DNA of 13,402 nt from Pseudomonadota bacterium (GTDB lineage Bacteria; Desulfobacterota; Syntrophia; Syntrophales; JADFWA01): NCBI GenBank assembly GCA_030596145.1, contig JAUVKS010000027.1, positions 1-13,402 of the forward strand. The letters run 5' to 3'. Each line of letters opens with the position of its first letter. The stretch's first letter is position 1. Below the pieces are notes generated by a model. It did no database searches, was not told where the DNA came from, and saw only the letters and a list, made by a program, of their open reading frames with translations. Made by a program: the position numbers and the translations under genes. Shown piece after piece: positions 1 to 5,845 of this stretch.

Positions 1-241
1 TATCCACCCTGGACAGCTCCTCCGTAACCATGGCATTGCCCAAAATTCCGACACCCGCCCCACCGTACTCTTCCGATATCCAGCCACCTACGAGACCGTT
101 TTCTGCACCCTTTTTCCGGATTTCCGGCGTGTATTTCTCCCTCTCATCACATTCATGCGAGATGGGGGCAAGCTCGGCCTGGGCAAATTTGTACGCCATC
201 TCCTTCAACATCTTTTGCTCATCGGTCAATTCAAAATCCAT
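1..241 (-). CDS. Acyl-CoA dehydrogenase, N-terminal part (cut by window edge)
   Basis: The minus strand from the ATG at 241 encodes about 80 residues and runs off the left edge. It begins MDFELTDEQKMLKEMAYKFA and contains GWISEEYGGAG, followed by AMVTEELSRVD. This is the N-terminal helical domain pattern of FAD-dependent acyl-CoA dehydrogenases, which oxidise acyl-CoA to 2-enoyl-CoA and pass electrons to ETF. The start is supported by an AAGGAG ribosome site about 7 bases upstream. The catalytic base and FAD-binding parts lie outside the window, so substrate range cannot be judged. It sits downstream of the mutase and MeaB genes on the same strand, separated by a 107-base gap and a gene scar. 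It could be co-transcribed with them and act on the same acyl-CoA pool. The family call is secure; the pathway link is inference. Confidence 0.9.
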   Translation of the reverse strand, partial: MDFELTDEQKMLKEMAYKFAQAELAPISHECDEREKYTPEIRKKGAENGLVGGWISEEYGGAGVGILGNAMVTEELSRVD

Positions 242-348
242 TTTCTCTCCTTCCTCAATTCTGTAATAAACAGAGAAATATTAAAAAACAGTGGCTGATA
301 TAAACATGATTTCAAATAAGCCAAGTGTCCCTTCAGCTGCGTATAATG

Positions 349-591
349 TTATTTCTGGTCCAATCGTACTCGCAAATCTATCTTTAACACCTTACCGGTC
401 GGATTACTTAGAGTATAGAAGCCTCTATTTTCTTCACCAATAAGATTCTCTTTCGGAACCGACACATCCTCGAATACTATTCCCGTTGTATCTGAAGAAA
501 GAAGCCTTGTTTTATCAAATTTCCTCGACGCGGACCCCCCCCGTTTCCACAGCCTCACTGTACGGGATATCCAGGTCGTCCCTTTTTGAGC
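349..591 (-). pseudogene. Chimeric scar: acyl-CoA dehydrogenase fragment joined to acyl-CoA ligase tail
   Basis: The open stretch begins right after the meaB stop, and the first usable start is GTG at 558. Residues about 13-48 from that GTG (RKFDKTRLLSSDTT, then FEDVSVPKENLIGEENRGF) match the middle beta-domain of acyl-CoA dehydrogenases. They include the SSDT and VPxENLxGEExxGF signatures. Two residues later the frame reads SNPTGKVLKIDLR. That is the C-terminal A10 motif of AMP-forming acyl-CoA ligases, whose Lys is the adenylation lysine. The join lies near 400-414. Both proteins are otherwise missing: there is no dehydrogenase N- or C-terminal domain and no ligase body. The simplest reading is an in-frame deletion scar between two former neighbouring genes. 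A translated, functional 69-residue protein is unlikely. No convincing ribosome site precedes the GTG. Confidence 0.75.
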
Positions 592-1569
592 CTAAACATT
601 TTTCGTTGACTTCTTAATGAAGAGACTCATGACCTCTTCCACTGCCGTGTAGGGATCGATCTCTCCGGCAACCATCCTCTCTAGATACTTTCGTCTCAGG
701 CCAGTTCCCCGAATATGATCAAAGATCACCCGCTCGATTTCATCCTTGATCAGCACGCTGCTTTCTTTCTCCGCCCTCTGAAAGGCGAATCTTTTGAGTC
801 CATCACCTTTCCTCATGTGGGCTTGATGCTTATCGACCTGGTTCACAACTTCATCGATCCCCTCTCCCGTTGTGGCGACGGTGGCGACCAGAGGAATGGA
901 CCATCCACCTTCCTCTATATGGCGCATTCTCATGGCCACCTCGAGATCCAGCAGGGCCTTCTCCTTTCCGGGCATATCGGCCTTATTCAGGACAGCGATC
1001 TGGGCGATTTCCATGATCCCGGCTTTCATGGCCTGAATGTCATCTCCCATGGTCGGCGTCAAAACCAAGATGCAGGTTTGAACCAGTCGGGCTACATCAA
1101 CCTCGTCCTGCCCCGTACCCACGGTCTCTACAATAACCACATCGTAACCCATTGCCTCCATCACCCGAATTGCATCCACTACCCCCCGGGCAAGACCTCC
1201 CAGATAGCCACGGGATGCCATGGAGCGGATATAGACCCCTTTATCCCTTCCATGGACCTGCATACGCAACCGGTCTCCCAGGAAGGCGCCTCCCGTGAAG
1301 GGGCTCGAAGGGTCAACGGCGATGACGCCGACGGTTCTCCCCCTCTTCCGGTAGTTGCCGATCAGGCAGGAAACCAAACTGGACTTTCCTGCCCCGGGAG
1401 ACCCCGTCACACCCAGCACAATGGACTTTCCAACAGGAACGAAAAGGTGCTTCAAAACGTCACGGGCAATCTTCTCTTTTCTTTCAATGGCCGATATGAG
1501 CTTTGCAGCGGCCCTCCGGTCATTCTCCTTTACCTTTTGCGCCCACTCCTCAATAGTAATCTCTTTCAT
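592..1569 (-). CDS. meaB: MeaB/ArgK-family GTPase, acyl-CoA mutase chaperone
   Basis: This 325-residue P-loop GTPase is of normal MeaB length. It shows Walker A GSPGAGKS at residues 56-63, a switch/Mg motif VDPSSPFTGG at 85-94, LGDR at 97-100, ETVGTGQDEVD at 148-158 and the guanine-specificity motif NKAD at 194-197. Proteins of this family load adenosylcobalamin into, and protect or rescue, B12-dependent acyl-CoA mutases in the cytosol. The usual family motif is VGVGQSE; here it reads VGTGQDE. The ATG lies 8 bases after the stop of the small mutase subunit, and its AAGGA ribosome site overlaps that stop, which suggests translational coupling. Order and spacing make it the dedicated chaperone of the adjacent mutase. 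An older annotation for this family, LAO/AO transport ATPase, should not be used. The enzyme class is secure; the partner is inferred from context. Confidence 0.93.
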   Translation of the reverse strand: MKEITIEEWAQKVKENDRRAAAKLISAIERKEKIARDVLKHLFVPVGKSIVLGVTGSPGAGKSSLVSCLIGNYRKRGRTVGVIAVDPSSPFTGGAFLGDRLRMQVHGRDKGVYIRSMASRGYLGGLARGVVDAIRVMEAMGYDVVIVETVGTGQDEVDVARLVQTCILVLTPTMGDDIQAMKAGIMEIAQIAVLNKADMPGKEKALLDLEVAMRMRHIEEGGWSIPLVATVATTGEGIDEVVNQVDKHQAHMRKGDGLKRFAFQRAEKESSVLIKDEIERVIFDHIRGTGLRRKYLERMVAGEIDPYTAVEEVMSLFIKKSTKNV

Positions 1570-1577
1570 AACATTCC

Positions 1578-2000
1578 TTACTGTCTTACATTGTTTCTGA
1601 TGTACGCGACGAACGTCTCGGTGAGGGAACCGGCTGAAAAGACCTCATCAACTCCCATTTCCTTAAGGAACGGGATATCCTCCGGTGGGACCACACCTCC
1701 CACGACGAGGAGAACATCATCAAGACCGGCCTTCTTCATCTCCTCCACAATGAGGGGGGTATAGACAAGATGCTCTCCCGACAAAAAAGATGGTCCGATG
1801 ACATCCGCGTCCTCATCGATCGCCGCACTAATGATATCCTCGGGCATCTGATACATCCCCAGGTAAACAACTTCCATGCCCGCCTCCTTGAGGAGGCTGC
1901 TGACGACTTTGGCTCCCCGGTCATGCCCGTCAAGGCCCACCTTCGACACCACGACTTTGATTTTCCGATCTTTACTCTCTTTTGCTTTAGCTTTACTCAT
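1578..2000 (-). CDS. Cobalamin-binding small subunit of acyl-CoA mutase
   Basis: This 140-residue protein has the Rossmann-like B12-binding fold of the C-terminal domain of methylmalonyl-CoA mutase, here as a separate subunit. The cobalt-ligating DxHxxG motif is D24-G-H26-D-R-G29. The SxL motif is S71-F-L73 and the later GG is G101-G102. These bind adenosylcobalamin base-off/His-on. I place the start at the ATG at 2000, because AAGGAG lies 8 bases upstream. A longer reading from TTG at 2024 would overlap the large-subunit stop and has no better ribosome site. The N-terminal 13 residues are Lys-rich and probably flexible. The segment after the cofactor motif reads VIGPSFLSGEH, where methylmalonyl-CoA mutases usually have VIGLSSLSGAH. 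It must pair with the 563-residue subunit encoded 20 bases upstream. Separate large and small subunits are typical of the isobutyryl-/2-hydroxyisobutyryl-CoA mutase branch and also occur elsewhere. Confidence 0.93.
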   Translation of the reverse strand: MSKAKAKESKDRKIKVVVSKVGLDGHDRGAKVVSSLLKEAGMEVVYLGMYQMPEDIISAAIDEDADVIGPSFLSGEHLVYTPLIVEEMKKAGLDDVLLVVGGVVPPEDIPFLKEMGVDEVFSAGSLTETFVAYIRNNVRQ

Positions 2001-2020
2001 GGCTTGACTCCTTAATTTAA

Positions 2021-3712
2021 TCAAAAAGGCGCTTCGATGATTTCCATCGGGTCATAGGAATGTCCAAAAGCAAGACGGACGGCGCCCATCATCTCCCCCG
2101 TCGTGCCTCCCGCTTCGGTGGCCTCGATCATATACGGGATGACGTTCTCTCTACGCTCGGCCGCCGCCCTGAGTGCCAGTATCTTCTCTTTCCACAGGGT
2201 CTGATTTCTCTCCTTCTTGAGTTTCTTCACCATCTCGATCTGCCTCTTTACGGAGTCTCTGTCAATTCTCTGAACCCCCAATGGGGTCGTTGTTTCCTGC
2301 TCGGTGTTGAACATGTTGACACCCACCAGTATCTTATCCCGGTCATCGATTTCCTTCTGACGGGTCAGTGCCTCTTTTTCAAAAACCCTGTCCAGCCACT
2401 CCGTGCGGATAGCCTCGTACATCCCGCCTACTTCTTCGACTTCGGCCATCACTTTGTAGATTTCTTCTTCCAGCTTGTTGGTGAGATTCTCCACATAATA
2501 GGACCCACCCAGAGGATCGGACACGTTGGTAACCCCCGTCTCATAAGCCAGGATCTGCTGCGTCCGGAGGGCCTGGGTATGTCCGCTTTCCGTGGGCAGG
2601 CATATGGGCTCGTCGTAGGAACAGCAGTGCAGGGACTGCACGCCACCCAGAACAGCCGCCAAGGCCTGATAGGCGATGCGGACAATATTGTTCAGGGGCT
2701 GTTGGGGGGGCAGGGAGCAACCGGCTGTATGAACGGCAAATCTGAATTGCTGCGATGACACCTTCTGCGCCCCATAATGTTCCCTCATCAGCTTTGCCCA
2801 GATCCGGCGCGCTGCCCTGATCTTGGATACCTCCTCGAAGATGTCGATGTGACAGGAGACGTAGAAGGCAAAGCGCTGCGCAAAGTCGTCAACCTTGTAG
2901 CCCCGGCGTATCATCTCATCGATGTAAAGGCGTGCAATGAGAAAGCCGAGGGCCACTTCCTGGGGGGCGGTTACGCCCTGTTCCCGGAGGTCGTAAAGGT
3001 TGACGGTGGTGTAATACCATTGAGGTATTTCCTTGGTGCAGTATTCGATAACATCCGCTCCCATCTTGATGGAAAGATCGAGAGGAGAGGCGGGACGGAA
3101 GCCGCAGTAACGGAAATGGACAGGATCGTTCTGAATGGTCCCCCGCAGTTTCTTGAGGTCATAGCCCCGCTTCCTGGCCACAGCTACGTATTGAGCCATT
3201 GTGACAGGGGCTACCGCAGAGGCCGTGATGAGAGACCACGAGACCTTGTCCAGGGGGATATTCGCCGTCATGGTCTCCATATCGTACATGTTGGTAATGC
3301 AAACGCCCGTGAGCCCCACTTCGTGCTGCGCCCAGGGATGGTCCGCATCCAGGCCCATCTCGTAAGGAATGTCGGCAATGGTATTCAGCCCCGACCCCCC
3401 TTCATCCACGAGGACCTTCGACCGGTCGTGAGTATCCTGCGGAGACCCCATCCCGATAACCTCACGCCTGGTCCAGTATCGCCCGCGGAACATGTTCCGG
3501 TGAATCCCACGCGTAAAAGGATAGTCTCCTGGGTCTCCGATCTCTTTATATTTCTCGGGGGGAAGATCCTGAGGCGTGTAGACTTCCTGCACATCCAGCC
3601 CGGACCAGGTAAGGCTGCTTTTCGGCTTTTCATAGTAAGCCGCAAGGTACTTGTCCCAGTCCACATCTTTTTCTTGAGCGACCGGTACCGCTTTTTCTGT
3701 TGCTTTCTTCAT
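2021..3712 (-). CDS. B12-dependent acyl-CoA mutase large subunit, divergent active site, substrate unknown
   Basis: This 563-residue protein covers the catalytic TIM barrel of the methylmalonyl-CoA mutase family plus the C-terminal linker found when the B12 domain is a separate protein. Family landmarks are YPFTRG (64-69), RGRYWTRRE (76-84), LRGTIQND (189-196), EYCTKEIPQW (223-232), IRAARRIWAKLM (298-309), NNIVR (341-345), VQSLH (358-362) and DPLGGSYYVE. Aligned by eye to the Propionibacterium enzyme, R82, T85, R87, Q197, Y243, R283, Q361 and E370 are kept. However, Y75 is H71, T77 is N73, Y89 is V85, S114 is N110, R207 is G204, N236 is Y233, H244 is D241, S285 is A282, H328 is A326, Q330 is H328 and N366 is C364. 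Y89 and R207 grip the methylmalonyl carboxylate, so methylmalonyl-CoA is an unlikely substrate. The ATG is preceded by AAGGAG at 7 bases. A sigma-54 promoter lies about 110 bases upstream. The family is secure; the reaction is not. Confidence 0.92.
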   Translation of the reverse strand: MKKATEKAVPVAQEKDVDWDKYLAAYYEKPKSSLTWSGLDVQEVYTPQDLPPEKYKEIGDPGDYPFTRGIHRNMFRGRYWTRREVIGMGSPQDTHDRSKVLVDEGGSGLNTIADIPYEMGLDADHPWAQHEVGLTGVCITNMYDMETMTANIPLDKVSWSLITASAVAPVTMAQYVAVARKRGYDLKKLRGTIQNDPVHFRYCGFRPASPLDLSIKMGADVIEYCTKEIPQWYYTTVNLYDLREQGVTAPQEVALGFLIARLYIDEMIRRGYKVDDFAQRFAFYVSCHIDIFEEVSKIRAARRIWAKLMREHYGAQKVSSQQFRFAVHTAGCSLPPQQPLNNIVRIAYQALAAVLGGVQSLHCCSYDEPICLPTESGHTQALRTQQILAYETGVTNVSDPLGGSYYVENLTNKLEEEIYKVMAEVEEVGGMYEAIRTEWLDRVFEKEALTRQKEIDDRDKILVGVNMFNTEQETTTPLGVQRIDRDSVKRQIEMVKKLKKERNQTLWKEKILALRAAAERRENVIPYMIEATEAGGTTGEMMGAVRLAFGHSYDPMEIIEAPF

Positions 3713-3755
3713 GTCACACTCCTTTTAAATACATTCACTAAGTTGCAAATGTTGG

Positions 3756-3810
3756 ATTCCCGTTTGCGTAAAAATGACCACATAAAGCATTCAGGACAAA
3801 ATTCAAAGTT
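3756..3810. repeat. Degenerate half copy of the ATTCCC/GGGAAT repeat with conserved flank
   Basis: ATTCCCGTTTGC then GTAAAAATGACC matches the right half of the intact element at 10247-10317, but the right arm of the hairpin has lost its GGG. Similarity continues past the hairpin: AGGACAAAATTCAAA here compares with AGGGCAAAACTCAAA at 10331-10345. The left half is missing. It lies inside the predicted leader of the mutase operon. Confidence 0.6.
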
Positions 3811-3823
3811 CTTGCTCTCAATT

Positions 3824-3839
3824 TGCAACAGTTGTGCCA
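3824..3839 (-). promoter_or_regulatory. Sigma-54 (-24/-12) promoter for the mutase operon
   Basis: The minus strand reads TGGCAC-AACTG-TTGCA. This is a full match to the RpoN consensus TGGCAC-N5-TTGCW, with GG and GC correctly spaced. It predicts transcription starting near 3813, giving a leader of about 100 bases before the mutase ATG. No competing -35/-10 promoter stands out. The nearby operon encodes a sigma-54 activator, a plausible partner. Confidence 0.8.
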
Positions 3840-4010
3840 GTGAAGCCTGACTTCAAATGATAAGCCCTACAGTACCTTATTACTGCCTGTTTTCAAAAGT
3901 ATGACTGAAGTCCACTTGATGCGAACTCATAATGACGACCGTTGTCGAAGGGGGGGAGGGACTTTGTCATGTAAATTTATTACACTGCGGAAGTGAAAAC
4001 ATTTCACATC

Positions 4011-4190
4011 TTAGCCTGTTTCGATCAACTCATAATGAAAGTCATTGACAGCACCTTTTCTCTCTTTTTCAAAGACAACCTCTACCCTGCTACCAATAGC
4101 CAGTTTTTTCGCAGCCTTACCGAGATCAGCAATGTCTTCACCGCATACGCATAACATCTCAAACGGGTACCTCCGAAGTCTTGCACCATC
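4011..4190 (-). pseudogene. Remnant resembling the C-terminal OB-fold of a DUF35 protein
   Basis: A stop at 4191-4193 opens this frame, which reads DGARLRRYPFEM, then CVCGEDIADLGKAAKKLAIG, then SRVEVVFEKERKG, and ends at TAA 4011. The pattern of a short strand, a Gly before RVEVVFEKE, and a terminal F-Y-E-L strand resembles the end of DUF35 (Zn-ribbon/OB-fold) proteins that partner thiolases and acyl-CoA enzymes. The only in-frame ATG (4157) would give 48 residues and lacks a clear ribosome site. Upstream sequence in the same frame is broken by stops. I read it as a decayed gene end, but the family match is from memory and modest. A real tiny protein is possible but less likely. Confidence 0.4.
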
Positions 4191-4377
4191 TTACAACAAG
4201 GGACAGATCAAAGAGACCGGACAAAATCCTCATTGCCGCCAGAATTACCCCGAAGGAAGATGCCAGCATGGTTACATGTGAAGAAAAAAAGCAGATATCA
4301 TTAGATTATTTTGAAAGTAATGCTAAATCGGGAGGATATTAAAAGATATTGTAACTCGTGTTGATATTCCAAAAGTG

Positions 4378-4399
4378 AAAAAAACACACAGAAAATGTG
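4378..4399 (-). terminator. Possible weak terminator after the response regulator
   Basis: Just after the regulator stop, the minus strand reads CACA-TTTTC-TGTG followed by a T-rich run of about seven. The stem is only four to five pairs, so this is a weak intrinsic terminator at best. Confidence 0.3.
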
Positions 4400-4413
4400 A
4401 AGATAGTACACGT

Positions 4414-5832
4414 TTAAGATGGGCTTTTGTCAGATTGGCCTAATGAAGGATCTAATTTGTTAATCAGGTATCTTAAGGAAAAGCGGTCTATCTTTAATAG
4501 TTTTGCCGCCCTTTCTTTTTTGCCGCCCGACTTCTGCAAGGCCTTTCTAACAAGCATTGCCTGAAATGAGCCGGTAAATTCTTTGATATCAATTCCCTCA
4601 TCAGGAATCTCAAAGTTTCCTAAGTGATTTAAACCGCTTATTTCTAAAAGATTATCGTGACCGGATGCAATTTCAACAGGTATATGTTCACACCCTATTA
4701 TCTCCGGATTATCGATAATCATTATCCTCTCAATGATGTTTCGGAGTTCCCTGACATTTCCCGGCCATGAATAACACATCAATAAATCCATAGCATCTGA
4801 CGATATGCCTTTTACACTTTTATTAAATAACTCATTAAACTCATTGATAAAATATTTTGTCAGGAGAATAATATCTTCTTTCCTGTCTCTCAGGGGAGGC
4901 AAAGAAATATGAATAACATTCAATCGATAAAACAGATCTTCCCTGAACTTTTTCTTTCTTACCTCATCACGGAGATGATAGTTAGTGGCAGTGATAACCC
5001 TTACGTCCATTTCCACAATTTTATCGCCACCCAAACGTCTGAATTTTCTCTCCTGCAGAACGCTGAGAATCTTTGCCTGCATTGCAGCATCCATATCGCC
5101 AATCTCATCAAGAAACAAGGATCCTCCATTTGCCTGTTCTGCGAGACCCTTTTTTGCTTTCTTTGCATCGGTAAATGCCCCCCGCTCGTAACCAAACAAT
5201 TCACTCTCCAGAAGTGTGGATGGTATGGCTGCACAGTTAATCTCAACAAACGGACCATTGCATCTTGAACTGTTATAATGAATTGCCTTTGCCACCAATT
5301 CCTTCCCCGTGCCACTTTCTCCTTCTATTAATACGGTTGCAGAATCAATCCGGGCAACTTTTTTTATCATATCCAGAACCTGATGTATTGCATCGCTCCG
5401 GCCAATGATCTTATCAAATCCATAAAAGATTCTGTCTTTTTCTACAAACCTTCTAACATCTCTTTGTAAGCTTTGCGTCTTGATGGCCAAGTTGATAAGA
5501 GATGTAATATTCTTTGTTTTAAATGGCTTGTTAATGTAATCAAGGGCGCCTGACTTCATGGCGAGGATAGCATTGTCGATAGTGCCATATCCTGTCATCA
5601 TGACAACCATAAGATCATTGTCTATGTCCTTCAGCATTTTAAGCACATCGATACCGTTTATGTCAGGAAGCCTGATGTCAAGCAGAACCAGATCAATACT
5701 TTCTTTCTTAGCTATCGATAGGCCCTCAGCGCCGGTTTCCGCAACGTAGACTCCAAAGCCCTCCTCTTCCAAAGCTACCTTGAGAGATTTTCTGATAAGT
5801 TTTTCGTCATCGACTACTAAAATCTTTGCCAT
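4414..5832 (-). CDS. Sigma-54-dependent response regulator, NtrC/AtoC type
   Basis: This 472-residue protein is a full-length enhancer-binding protein. The receiver domain (1-120) has the acidic pair D8-D9, phospho-acceptor D52 in LLDIRLPD, T80 and K102. The AAA+ domain (about 142-375) has Walker A GESGTGKE (171-178), the sigma-54 contact loop GAFTDA (218-223) and Walker B LFLDE ending at D242-E243. The C-terminal Fis-type helix-turn-helix includes KKERAAKLLKIDRFSLRYL. When phosphorylated, such proteins form hexamers and open RpoN promoters. The gene starts 13 bases after the kinase stop, with a modest AGGA site, so the two form a cognate pair in one transcript. Its most obvious nearby target is the -24/-12 promoter of the divergent-active-site mutase, the next operon on the same strand. 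That link is inference. All key residues are present. Confidence 0.96.
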   Translation of the reverse strand: MAKILVVDDEKLIRKSLKVALEEEGFGVYVAETGAEGLSIAKKESIDLVLLDIRLPDINGIDVLKMLKDIDNDLMVVMMTGYGTIDNAILAMKSGALDYINKPFKTKNITSLINLAIKTQSLQRDVRRFVEKDRIFYGFDKIIGRSDAIHQVLDMIKKVARIDSATVLIEGESGTGKELVAKAIHYNSSRCNGPFVEINCAAIPSTLLESELFGYERGAFTDAKKAKKGLAEQANGGSLFLDEIGDMDAAMQAKILSVLQERKFRRLGGDKIVEMDVRVITATNYHLRDEVRKKKFREDLFYRLNVIHISLPPLRDRKEDIILLTKYFINEFNELFNKSVKGISSDAMDLLMCYSWPGNVRELRNIIERIMIIDNPEIIGCEHIPVEIASGHDNLLEISGLNHLGNFEIPDEGIDIKEFTGSFQAMLVRKALQKSGGKKERAAKLLKIDRFSLRYLINKLDPSLGQSDKSPS

Positions 5833-5845
5833 TTATAAAATCCTA

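Larger units (their letters stand above)
3713..4413. other. Gene-poor region between mutase operon and response regulator
   Basis: This 700-base stretch has no convincing intact gene. On the minus strand it holds, from right to left, a weak terminator for the regulator operon, the DUF35-like remnant, a perfect palindrome GTGAAA-ACA-TTTCAC at 3993-4007, a run of G at 3951-3960, a dyad TGAAG-N5-CTTCA at 3841-3855, the sigma-54 promoter and a decayed repeat. A 12-base direct repeat AACTCATAATGA occurs at 3924-3935 and 4027-4038. The palindromes are candidate binding sites for the activator. The plus-strand reading frame at 4045-4281 has no recognisable protein features. Confidence 0.6.

Noticed and set aside
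715..1764. Plus-strand open frame of 349 codons opposite meaB
   Set aside because: It lies fully antisense to meaB and the small mutase subunit, has no recognisable domain and no ribosome site. It is a by-product of G+C-rich codon use.
2021..3712. Annotation as methylmalonyl-CoA mutase (mcmA)
   Set aside because: The family is right, but the carboxylate-binding Tyr89 and Arg207 and the catalytic His244 equivalents are replaced, so the specific name is not supported.
3713..3823. Cobalamin riboswitch in the mutase leader
   Set aside because: The leader is only about 100 bases, and I saw no B12-box-like sequence or large conserved fold; a decayed repeat occupies most of it.
2777..3850. Plus-strand open frame of 357 codons opposite the mutase
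   Set aside because: It is antisense to the strongly conserved mutase subunit, with no protein-family features; its last part even crosses the mutase promoter.
4045..4281. Plus-strand frame of 78 codons in the gap upstream of the mutase
   Set aside because: It has low complexity, no ribosome site and no recognisable motif. The minus strand of the same bases looks more like a real gene remnant.
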